Part shown: positions 10,780 to 17,872 of the stretch, piece after piece
How positions within the stretch are numbered: the first letter of the stretch is position 1
Layout: each line of letters opens with the position of its first letter
Assembly (NCBI GenBank): GCA_017961575.1
Contig: JAGCXA010000049.1
Coordinates: forward strand, 1 to 42,867
Source of the DNA: Clostridia bacterium
Lineage (GTDB): Bacteria > Bacillota > Clostridia > Oscillospirales > CAG-272
Direction: 5' to 3'
Length of the DNA: 42,867 nt
Notes under the pieces: generated by a model
Seen by the model: the letters and a program-made list of their open reading frames with translations, nothing else
What the model was told of the DNA's origin: nothing
Database searches by the model: none
Position numbers and translations under genes: made by a program

Positions 10780-12255
10780 ATGAAAAAAGCGATCGTGATC
10801 GGCGCCGGAATGGCGGGAATGACGGCGGGCATCCGGCTCGCGGAGGGGGGATGGGACGTCACCGTCCTCGAACGGCAGGCGGGTCCCGGCGGGAATCTCC
10901 GCGCCTGGACGCGGAAGGGACACGTCATCGACAACTGCATCCATTGGCTGAACGGAACGCGCGAGGGCTCGCGTCTGCACGCGCTTTGGCGCTCGCTCGG
11001 CGTGCTCGGGGACGGCGTGGGACTGATCCGTCAGCCCTTCTTCTACCGTTCCCATCTCCCCTGCGGGACGCTCACGATGTGGCGGGACTCCGCGCGGGCG
11101 GAAGCCGAACTCTCGGAGAAGAGTCCCGGCGACGCGCGGGCGATCCGTCGCTTCTTCCGCGACGCGCGGGCGTATGCGTCGGGTTCCCCGCTCGCCCGCG
11201 CGACGGTCGCGCTCCGCTGGTTCAAAACGTCGGTCGGGGATTTTGCCGACTCGCTCTCCGACCCCGATCTGACGACCTTCTTCTCGGATTATCTCGGGCG
11301 CGAATACGCCGCGCTCGGACTGATCGTCGCCTACTCGGCTTTTATTGCGGGCGACGCCGATCTGCCCGCCGGGGGTTCTCCCGGCGTAGCGGAGCGGATG
11401 GCCGAGCGATTCCTTTCGCTCGGGGGCAAATTGGTTACGAGCGTTCGCGCGACCGGGATCGTCACGAAAGGCGGGCGAGCGACGGCGGTTCTGACCGACC
11501 GGGGCGAGGGCTACGAATGCGACCGGGTGATCGCCGCCTGCGACCCGCACGTCACCTTCTCGCGCCTGCTCCCTCCGGAGTACGCGCCGGCGGCGCTCGG
11601 AAGGATCGACCGGGACCCGCGCACGCCGCACTTTTCTTCGCTTCACGCCGCGTTCTCGCTCACGTCTCCCTTCCCGCCGGGCGCGGCTTGGACGAACGTG
11701 ATCGGGGGCGACCCCGCCGCCCTTCCCACGCGGACGGGGGGACGGCTGATCCTGCGCTCCTTCTCACACGAACCGGGTTTTTCGCCCGAGGGAAAAACCG
11801 TGTTGCAGGCGACGTGTTTCCTTTCGGGGGAAGAGGCGGACGGCTGGTTCTGCCCGGAAGCGGAATATAAAATAAAAAAGGATGCGTTCGTTTTGGCGGC
11901 GCTCGACGCGGTAAAGACCGCGTTCCCCTACTCGTCTCCCGCCGTGATCGACGCCTGGACGCCCGCGACCTACGAGCGCTTCACCGGCGCCGATCGGGGG
12001 GACTATATCGGCTGGCTTGTTCCGGCGGGACTGATCCCGCCGCGGCTGCCCGAACGGGTCAGGGGGATCGCGAATCTCTCGATCGCGTCTGGGTGGTGCC
12101 GGATGCCCGGCGGTCTTCCGACCGCGGCGCGGAGCGGCGCGCGCGCCGCCGCGGACGTTCTGCTCTCTGATCCCCTGCCCCGCCGTTTTTCCGGCGCGTC
12201 GTTCCCCGGACGAAAAAAATTGAAAAAAAGCCAAAAGTTTGATCTTCCTTCTTGA
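10780..12255 (+). CDS. Phytoene-desaturase-like FAD-dependent oxidoreductase
   Basis: 491 residues. It opens with the dinucleotide-binding motif GAGMAG (residues 8-13) and has the amine-oxidase/carotenoid desaturase layout: LERQAGPGGNLRAW, a HWLNG segment, a middle substrate domain, and a C-terminal FAD segment NLSIASGWCRMPGGLPTAARSG. Relatives include phytoene desaturase, carotenoid isomerase and all-trans-retinol saturase-like enzymes. In gut Clostridia such genes usually stand alone without carotenoid genes, and none are seen here, so the substrate is unknown. The start has a strong AAAAAGGAGGA site. The C-terminal tail is Lys-rich (GRKKLKKSQKF), and its stop codon lies inside the -35 box of the lysine operon promoter. 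Confidence 0.85.
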   Translation: MKKAIVIGAGMAGMTAGIRLAEGGWDVTVLERQAGPGGNLRAWTRKGHVIDNCIHWLNGTREGSRLHALWRSLGVLGDGVGLIRQPFFYRSHLPCGTLTMWRDSARAEAELSEKSPGDARAIRRFFRDARAYASGSPLARATVALRWFKTSVGDFADSLSDPDLTTFFSDYLGREYAALGLIVAYSAFIAGDADLPAGGSPGVAERMAERFLSLGGKLVTSVRATGIVTKGGRATAVLTDRGEGYECDRVIAACDPHVTFSRLLPPEYAPAALGRIDRDPRTPHFSSLHAAFSLTSPFPPGAAWTNVIGGDPAALPTRTGGRLILRSFSHEPGFSPEGKTVLQATCFLSGEEADGWFCPEAEYKIKKDAFVLAALDAVKTAFPYSSPAVIDAWTPATYERFTGADRGDYIGWLVPAGLIPPRLPERVRGIANLSIASGWCRMPGGLPTAARSGARAAADVLLSDPLPRRFSGASFPGRKKLKKSQKFDLPS

Positions 12256-12280
12256 CAAAAGAAAAAGCGTATGATAAAAT
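12252..12280 (+). promoter_or_regulatory. Promoter of the lysine/DAP operon
   Basis: Perfect TTGACA at 12252-12257, 17-base spacer, TAAAAT at 12275-12280. The -35 overlaps the stop codon (12253-12255) of the preceding oxidoreductase gene. Transcription should start near 12287, just before the L-box. Confidence 0.88.
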
Positions 12281-12291
12281 ACCGAGTAACA

Positions 12292-12454
12292 AGATAGAGG
12301 CGCGCCTTATCATCAGTAACCGCGGGTTTTCGACCGACGCAGGTTTTGCCGCGGGAAAGGGATGGGCGCCGAAGTGTCCGGTGCTGCGTTTGCCCGGATG
12401 GCTGGTCGTACGGAGAAGATCCGTCCGACTGTCGCGTTTCGCGGAGGGCTATCG
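12292..12454 (+). ncRNA. Lysine riboswitch (L-box)
   Basis: The leader of dapA carries the L-box conserved core. P1 pairs GATAG (12293-12297) with CTATC (12449-12453); AGATAGAGGCGCGC opens the element; TCATCAGTAAC, GGAAAGGGATGGGCGCCGAAG, GGCTGGTC and GACTGTC follow in the order seen in known lysine riboswitches, and it closes with GGAGGGCTATC. In known members, lysine binding stabilises P1 and prevents expression. A hairpin that can act as terminator follows at 12495-12535. Confidence 0.95.
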
Positions 12455-12494
12455 GTTGCGTGTCGTACGGTATTATCATCGTATTATTTATCGA

Positions 12495-12535
12495 CGCCGA
12501 TCCGTTCTTTCGCGGATCGGCGCTTCTGTTTCTCT
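12495..12535 (+). terminator. Riboswitch-controlled terminator before dapA
   Basis: Perfect 10-bp stem CGCCGATCCG / CGGATCGGCG (12495-12504 with 12513-12522), 8-base loop, followed by the U-rich but interrupted run CTTCTGTTTCT. Expected to form when lysine is bound to the L-box. The tail is weaker than a standard terminator. Confidence 0.75.
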
Positions 12536-12566
12536 ATCGGAAAAACCAAAAAGGACGGATACCGAT

Positions 12567-13457
12567 ATGAAGAAAAAAACTGTGTTCCGCGGAATCGCCA
12601 CCGCCATGATCACCCCGTTCAAGGACGGGCGGGTGGACTTCGACGCCTACGGAAGGTTCATCGACTGGCAGATCGAAAGCGGGGTCAACGCGCTCGTCGC
12701 CTGCGGCACGACGGGCGAGTCCTCGACGCTCTCCGACAACGAGCACCGGGCGGCGATCGCCTACGCCGTTCAGCGGGCGGCGGGCAGAGTTCCCGTGATC
12801 GCCGGGACCGGGTCGAACGAACTCGACTACGCCGTGGATCTCTCGAAGTTCGCCGTCTCGGCGGGCGTCGACGCGATCCTCGTCGTGACCCCCTACTATA
12901 ACAAGGCGACCCAGAAGGGTCTTGTCAAAATGTATACGACGATCGCCGACGAGGCGAAGATCCCGACCATCCTTTACAACGTGCCGTCGCGCACCGGGAT
13001 CAACATCGAGCCGAAGACCTACGCCGAACTCGCCGAGCATCCGAACATCGTCGCGTTCAAGGAAGCGAACGGGAACATCTCGAAGATCGTCGAGACGATG
13101 TCCTACGTGCGCGGAAAACTCGACCTCTACTCGGGCAACGACGATCAGATCGTTCCCCTGATGGCGATGGGCGGGATCGGCGCGATCTCGGTGCTCTCGA
13201 ACATACTGCCGAAGGAGACCGTCGCGATCTGCGACCGCTTCTTCGCGGGCGACGTCGCCGGAGCGGCGGAACTCCAATGCCGTTATCACGCGCTGATCGA
13301 CGCGCTCTTCTCGGAGGTCAACCCGATCCCGGTCAAAGCCGCCGTCGCGGCGATGGGCTTCACGGAAAATACGCTCCGCCTGCCCCTGACCGAACTGGAA
13401 GAGGGACACAAAGAGACGCTCTTCGCCCTGATGCGGAAAGAAGGAATTGACGTATGA
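12567..13457 (+). CDS. dapA: 4-hydroxy-tetrahydrodipicolinate synthase
   Basis: First enzyme of the branch to diaminopimelate and lysine: condenses pyruvate with aspartate semialdehyde. 296 residues, standard length. TIM-barrel landmarks: GTTGES (47-52), catalytic Tyr in ILYNVPSRTG (Tyr about 137) and the Schiff-base Lys in VAFKEANG (Lys about 165). The ATG at 12567 is preceded by AAAGGA at a rather long 12 bases. First gene of the operon behind the L-box. Its stop overlaps the start of dapB (ATGA), so the two are translationally coupled. Clostridial enzymes are often little inhibited by lysine; here the riboswitch would provide the feedback. Confidence 0.97.
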   Translation: MKKKTVFRGIATAMITPFKDGRVDFDAYGRFIDWQIESGVNALVACGTTGESSTLSDNEHRAAIAYAVQRAAGRVPVIAGTGSNELDYAVDLSKFAVSAGVDAILVVTPYYNKATQKGLVKMYTTIADEAKIPTILYNVPSRTGINIEPKTYAELAEHPNIVAFKEANGNISKIVETMSYVRGKLDLYSGNDDQIVPLMAMGGIGAISVLSNILPKETVAICDRFFAGDVAGAAELQCRYHALIDALFSEVNPIPVKAAVAAMGFTENTLRLPLTELEEGHKETLFALMRKEGIDV

Positions 13458-14191
13458 CCCGGCTGATCCTTTTCGGCGCGGCGGGTCGGATGGGCAAAGA
13501 GGTCGCCTGCGCCGCCGCCAAGACAGACGACTGCGAGATCGTCGCGCGGGTCGACGTTTCGGGCGCGGACGGATGCCTTTCCTCGCTTGACGACGTAAAG
13601 ACCGACGCCGACGCGATCGTCGATTTCTCACATCACGCGGCGACGGCGACCCTGACCTCTTACGCCGTGAAGAAGAATCTGCCTCTGCTGATCGCCACGA
13701 CGGGACAGAGCGAAGACGAGCTTGCCCTGATCCGGGGGGCGGCTGAAAAAATCCCCGTATTCTTCGCCGCGAATTACTCGCTCGGGATCGCCGCGCTGAT
13801 CCGCGCGGCAAAGGCGATCGCCGCCCTTTATCCCGACGCGGATATTGAGATCATCGAAAAGCATCACAACCGCAAACTCGACGCGCCGAGCGGCACCGCG
13901 CTCGCGATCGCCCGCGCGATCTCCTCGGTACGCGAGGGAGAAACGGCATTCCTTTTCGGACGCGGAGGGCAGGTCAAACGGCAGAAAAACGAGATCGGCA
14001 TTCACGCCGTCCGGCTCGGAAACATCGTCGGAGAGCACGAGGTTTTGATCGGCACAGACAACGAGACCATCACGCTCAAACACGAGGCGCACAGCCGCGC
14101 GCTGTTCGCCGACGGGGCGCTCGCCGCCGCGCGCTTCCTCGTTACGCGGAAGCCGGGGCTTTACTCGATGACCGACCTTGTGGAGAACTGA
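13454..14191 (+). CDS. dapB: 4-hydroxy-tetrahydrodipicolinate reductase
   Basis: Second step of the pathway: NAD(P)H-dependent reduction to tetrahydrodipicolinate. 245 residues. N-terminal nucleotide-binding motif GAAGRMG (8-14), VDFSH near 56-60, ATTGQ near 81-85, and the catalytic/substrate motif E-K-H-H-N-R-K-L-D-A-P-S-G-T-A (136-149) with its His-His pair and Lys. The start ATG overlaps the dapA stop by four bases, and the stop lies one base before dapF. Confidence 0.96.
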   Translation: MTRLILFGAAGRMGKEVACAAAKTDDCEIVARVDVSGADGCLSSLDDVKTDADAIVDFSHHAATATLTSYAVKKNLPLLIATTGQSEDELALIRGAAEKIPVFFAANYSLGIAALIRAAKAIAALYPDADIEIIEKHHNRKLDAPSGTALAIARAISSVREGETAFLFGRGGQVKRQKNEIGIHAVRLGNIVGEHEVLIGTDNETITLKHEAHSRALFADGALAAARFLVTRKPGLYSMTDLVEN

Positions 14192-14192
14192 G

Positions 14193-15041
14193 ATGAGCGA
14201 AACGCTTCATTTTACCAAAATGCACGGAGCGGGCAACGATTACATTTACTTCAACTGCCTGGACTCCGAACTTGCCGACCCCGCCGGGGTCGCCGTCGCC
14301 CTCTCCCCCCGCCGCCACGCGGTGGGCGCCGACGGGATCGTTATGATCTGCAAATCCTCGGTCGCCGACGCGAAGATGCGGATGTTCAACGCCGACGGGA
14401 GCGAGGGCAAAATGTGCGGGAACGCAATCCGCTGCGTCGCGCGCTATCTCTCGGAGCGGGTCGGCGGGGTCGGCGACGAGCTGACGGTCGAAACGCTCTC
14501 CGGGATCAAGCGGCTGACAATCAACCGCGACGAAAAGGGCGCCTTCCTCTCGGTCTCGGTCGAGATGGGACGCGCGATCCTCGACGGGCGGCATATCCCG
14601 GTCGACGCCGACGGACTGATCCGCGACTACCCGCTGACGGTCGGGCGCAAGACGTGGGATATTACCGCCGTTTCGATGGGAAACCCCCACGCCGTGACCT
14701 TCGTTTCGGATACCGGGCGGCTGAATCTTGAAAGAATCGGCCCCCTGTTTGAAAACCATCCCTTCTTCCCGGATCGGGTGAACACCGAGTTCGTGAAACC
14801 GATCTCGGAAAACGAGATCGAGATGCGGGTCTGGGAGCGCGGGAGCGGCGAGACCTTCGCCTGCGGGACCGGGGCTTGCGCCGCGGTCGTCGCCTCCTGC
14901 ATCACGGGGCGCTGTCCCTTCGACGTCCCGGTCACGGTGCGTCTCCTCGGCGGGACGCTTTCAATCCTCTGCCGTTCCGACTTCACGGTACAGATGACGG
15001 GGGGAGCGGAATTCGTCTTTGACGGCGCCTGCGTATATTGA
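14193..15041 (+). CDS. dapF: Diaminopimelate epimerase
   Basis: Converts LL- to meso-diaminopimelate, the form used in peptidoglycan and by LysA. 282 residues. Both active-site cysteines are present: Cys about 75 in SEGKMCGNAIRC and Cys about 224 in TFACGTGACA. HGAGNDYIY at 11-19 is also typical. The start is one base after dapB and uses GGAG inside the dapB end. It is placed before dapL here, although DapL supplies its substrate. Confidence 0.96.
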   Translation: MSETLHFTKMHGAGNDYIYFNCLDSELADPAGVAVALSPRRHAVGADGIVMICKSSVADAKMRMFNADGSEGKMCGNAIRCVARYLSERVGGVGDELTVETLSGIKRLTINRDEKGAFLSVSVEMGRAILDGRHIPVDADGLIRDYPLTVGRKTWDITAVSMGNPHAVTFVSDTGRLNLERIGPLFENHPFFPDRVNTEFVKPISENEIEMRVWERGSGETFACGTGACAAVVASCITGRCPFDVPVTVRLLGGTLSILCRSDFTVQMTGGAEFVFDGACVY

Positions 15042-15060
15042 GTTAAGAATTCTTATCTGC

Positions 15061-15095
15061 AAGAAAGGCGATCCCGAAGGGGATCGGGGACTCTT
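15061..15095 (+). promoter_or_regulatory. dapL ribosome binding site with intervening hairpin
   Basis: AAAGG (15064-15068) is followed at once by a perfect 7-bp hairpin CGATCCC-GAAG-GGGATCG (15069-15086) and then 9 bases to the ATG at 15096. Linear spacing of the AAAGG is too long (27 bases), but folding of the hairpin would leave an ideal 9. A weaker GGGGA after the stem is the alternative site. Confidence 0.5.
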
Positions 15096-16277
15096 ATGAA
15101 CGTTCAGTTGAATGAAAATTTTGCGCGGATCAAGCCGTCCTACCTCTTCTCCGACGTAGCGAAGCGGGTGCGGGAGTATTCCGCCGCGCACCCGGAAAAG
15201 AAGATCCTGCGGCTCGGGATCGGGGACGTGACGCTCCCGCTCGCGCCGACTGTGATCCGGGCGATGCACAAGGCGACCGACGAGATGGCGGACGCCGCGA
15301 CCTTCCGCGGGTACGCGCCCGAATACGGGTACGATTTTCTGCGTGAGGCGGTCGCGCGGCACTACGCCTCGTTCGGCGTGACGGTCTCCCCCGACGACGT
15401 TTTCATCTCGGACGGAGCGAAGAGCGATCTCGGCAACTTCGTCGATCTGTTCGGCGACGTGCCGGTGCTGGTCCCCGATCCCGTCTATCCCGTCTACGTC
15501 GACTCCAACCTGATGGCGGGTCGGAACGTCGAATTCGTCGAGGGGAACGAGAAAAACGGGTTTCTGCCGACGCCCGCGGGGCTGTCCGATACGCCGCGGC
15601 TGATCTACCTCTGCTCGCCGAACAACCCGACCGGCGCCGTTTATTCCGCCGCGGGGCTCGCCGAATGGGTGAAGTTCGCGCTCCGCACCGGGTCGCTGAT
15701 CCTCTTCGACTCGGCTTACGAGGCGTTCGTCTCGGACGGATCGCCGAAGAGTATTTTTGCCGTCAAGGGCGCCGAGAAGTGCGCCGTGGAGTTCTGCTCG
15801 CTCTCGAAGACCGCGGGCTTTACCGGGACGCGCTGCGGCTGGACGGTCGTGCCGGCGACGCTCGGAGACGGGAAACTCGCCCCGAAACCGATGTGGGAGA
15901 GACGGCAGGCGACCAAGTTCAACGGCGTTCCCTACGTCGTACAGCGCGCCGCCGAAGCCGCGCTCTCGGACGAGGGGATGGCGGAATGTATGGCGAATAT
16001 CGCGTACTACAAGGAGAACGCCGCGCTGATCGCCGCGCTTCTTGAAAAGAAGGGAATCCCCTTTACCGGCGGGCTTTCGTCCCCCTACCTGTGGCTGAAA
16101 TGTCCCGGCGGGATGGGCTCGTGGGAGTTCTTCGACTATCTGCTTTCAAAGGCGCAGGTGGTCGGCACGCCCGGCGCCGGATTCGGCGGCGCGGGCGAAG
16201 GGTATTTCCGGCTGACGGCGTTCGGGTCGCGCGAAGTAACGAGAGAGGCGGTACAACGACTTGACAAACTGCTCTGA
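15096..16277 (+). CDS. dapL: LL-diaminopimelate aminotransferase
   Basis: PLP enzyme that makes LL-diaminopimelate directly from tetrahydrodipicolinate using glutamate as amino donor, bypassing the succinylase, acetylase and dehydrogenase routes. 393 residues. Fold-type I aminotransferase landmarks: YLFSDVAKRV and RLGIGDVTLPL at the start, SPNNPTGA near 178, and the PLP lysine in SLSKTAGFTGTRCGW (Lys about 238). The N-terminal sequence is specific for DapL over generic aspartate aminotransferases. Position between dapF and lysA supports it, and the operon has no dapD, dapE, dapH or ddh. Its end overlaps the start of lysA by 17 bases. Confidence 0.96.
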   Translation: MNVQLNENFARIKPSYLFSDVAKRVREYSAAHPEKKILRLGIGDVTLPLAPTVIRAMHKATDEMADAATFRGYAPEYGYDFLREAVARHYASFGVTVSPDDVFISDGAKSDLGNFVDLFGDVPVLVPDPVYPVYVDSNLMAGRNVEFVEGNEKNGFLPTPAGLSDTPRLIYLCSPNNPTGAVYSAAGLAEWVKFALRTGSLILFDSAYEAFVSDGSPKSIFAVKGAEKCAVEFCSLSKTAGFTGTRCGWTVVPATLGDGKLAPKPMWERRQATKFNGVPYVVQRAAEAALSDEGMAECMANIAYYKENAALIAALLEKKGIPFTGGLSSPYLWLKCPGGMGSWEFFDYLLSKAQVVGTPGAGFGGAGEGYFRLTAFGSREVTREAVQRLDKLL

Positions 16278-17580
16278 GAAAACCATCCTGCACGATAACG
16301 TAACGGTCGGGGAGAACGGGACGCTCCGCTTCGCGGGGGTGGATACCGCGGCGATGGCGAAAAAGTACGGCACGCCGCTCTATCTGATGGACGCCGACCT
16401 GATCCGTACGCGCGTCGCGCTCTACCAAAACGAAATGAAAGCCGCCTTCGGCGGCGAGTCTCGTCCGCTCTTCGCGGGTAAGGCGTTCTGCACGAAGGCG
16501 ATCTATCGGATCATGGCGGAGTGCGGGATGTCGGTGGATCTGGTGTCCCCGGGGGAGCTTTTCACGGCGAGATCGGCGGGGTTTCCGATGGAACGCGCCT
16601 TTTTCCACGGGAACAACAAGACCGACGCCGATATTGCGACAGCGCTTGACTCCGGCGTCGGGTGCTTCGTCTCGGACAGCCGGGAGGAACTGCTTGCCCT
16701 CGATCGGATCGCGGGCGAGCGCGGCGTTTGCCAGAAGATCCTGCTCCGCGTGACGCCGGGGATCGACCCGCACACCTTCGCCGCCGTGACGACGGGCAAG
16801 GTGGACTCGAAGTTCGGTTCGCCCATCGCGACCGGGGCGGCGCTGGATCTTACGAAACTCGCGCTCTCGCTCCCTCATATCAATCTCGTCGGGTTCCATT
16901 GCCATATCGGGTCGCAGATCTTCGACGTTCTGCCCTTCGTCGACGCCGCCGACGTGATGCTCCGCTTCACTGCCGCGGTGCGCGACGCGACGGGGTTCGT
17001 CGCCGGGGTGCTGAACCTCGGGGGCGGGTTCGGTGTGCGCTACACCGAGAGTGATCCGGAGTTCGATTACGCCGCCGCGATCCATACGCTTGCCGCCGCG
17101 GTCAAGCGCGACGCCGAGGCGCTGGGGCTGCCCCTGCCGACGGTTCTGATGGAGCCGGGGCGGAGCATCGTCGCCGACGCCGGGATGACGCTCTATACCG
17201 TTGGGACGGTGAAGGAGATCCCCGGCTTCCGTACCTACGTTTCGGTCGACGGCGGGATGCCGGACAATCCGCGCTACGCCCTCTACCGCTCGGTCTATAC
17301 CGTCGTGAACGCCACCCACGCCGACAGGGCGCCCGATCGCGCCGTCACCGTCGCGGGACGCTGCTGTGAGAGCGGGGACCTTATCGCCGAGGGCGCGCGC
17401 GTCGCCACCCCCGAGCGCGGCGACCTCGTCGCGGTGCTGGTCACCGGGGCGTATAACTACTCGATGGCGTCCAACTATAACCGTATTCCCCGCCCCCCGG
17501 TCGTCTTTCTCTCGAAAGGAAAGGACGCGCTCGCCGTGAGACGGGAAAGTTACGAGGATCTGGTAAGGAACGATCTGTAA
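16261..17580 (+). CDS. lysA: Diaminopimelate decarboxylase
   Basis: Last step of lysine synthesis: decarboxylates meso-diaminopimelate. 439 residues, PLP-dependent alanine-racemase-like fold. PLP Lys in LFAGKAFC (about 74), HCHIGSQ near 220, LGGGFGV near 255, EPGRSIVADAG near 300 and the GRCCESGD active-site motif near 364. No ATG lies before the conserved MAKKYGTPLYLMD segment that can start the full protein, so a TTG at 16261 is taken as start; GAGAGAGG lies about 12 bases upstream, inside dapL. Overlaps dapL by 17 bases. Last gene of the lysine operon. Confidence 0.93.
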   Translation: MTNCSEKTILHDNVTVGENGTLRFAGVDTAAMAKKYGTPLYLMDADLIRTRVALYQNEMKAAFGGESRPLFAGKAFCTKAIYRIMAECGMSVDLVSPGELFTARSAGFPMERAFFHGNNKTDADIATALDSGVGCFVSDSREELLALDRIAGERGVCQKILLRVTPGIDPHTFAAVTTGKVDSKFGSPIATGAALDLTKLALSLPHINLVGFHCHIGSQIFDVLPFVDAADVMLRFTAAVRDATGFVAGVLNLGGGFGVRYTESDPEFDYAAAIHTLAAAVKRDAEALGLPLPTVLMEPGRSIVADAGMTLYTVGTVKEIPGFRTYVSVDGGMPDNPRYALYRSVYTVVNATHADRAPDRAVTVAGRCCESGDLIAEGARVATPERGDLVAVLVTGAYNYSMASNYNRIPRPPVVFLSKGKDALAVRRESYEDLVRNDL

Positions 17581-17608
17581 GGACGAGGGGACGAGGAGTA
17601 GGAGTACG

Positions 17609-17691
17609 CGCGCTTTCTTTCGGAGAAAGCGCGGCAAAGAACTTCAATATGGGATATTGAAGAGCAAAACGCCGTTGCGACGGCGTTTTGC
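17609..17691 (+). repeat. Three consecutive hairpins after lysA
   Basis: CGCGCTTTCT/AGAAAGCGCG (17609-17633), CTTCAATAT-GGG-ATATTGAAG (17642-17662) and GCAAAACGCCG/CGGCGTTTTGC (17664-17691) follow one another within 85 bases. None has a T-run. The rest of the 17581-17872 interval shows no gene; the real terminator lies at 17757-17797. Confidence 0.7.
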
Positions 17692-17756
17692 GGTTTCATA
17701 AACGAAGCTACGTCGTTCACTCTGCCTTTGGTATATTAACACGCCGCGCAATGCAA

Positions 17757-17797
17757 AACCGAACCCCGACGAATCGTCGGGGTTCGGTTGTTTTTTT
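17757..17797 (+). terminator. Strong intrinsic terminator of the lysine operon
   Basis: Near-perfect 16-base inverted repeat AACCGAACCCCGACGA / TCGTCGGGGTTCGGTT (17757-17772 with 17774-17789), then G and seven T. On the other strand the stem is followed by only four T, so it may weakly terminate the BspA-like gene as well. Confidence 0.9.
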
Positions 17798-17872
17798 GGC
17801 ATAGATCTCTACGGAGTGTCGGTCAGAAGAGAGACGAAGGTCACATAGAGGCGGCGCTTCTCTTTACGGTTC

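Noticed and set aside
17690-17760. Possible tRNA or small RNA between lysA and the BspA-like gene
   Set aside because: No cloverleaf or T-loop sequence found; only hairpins and a terminator are visible.
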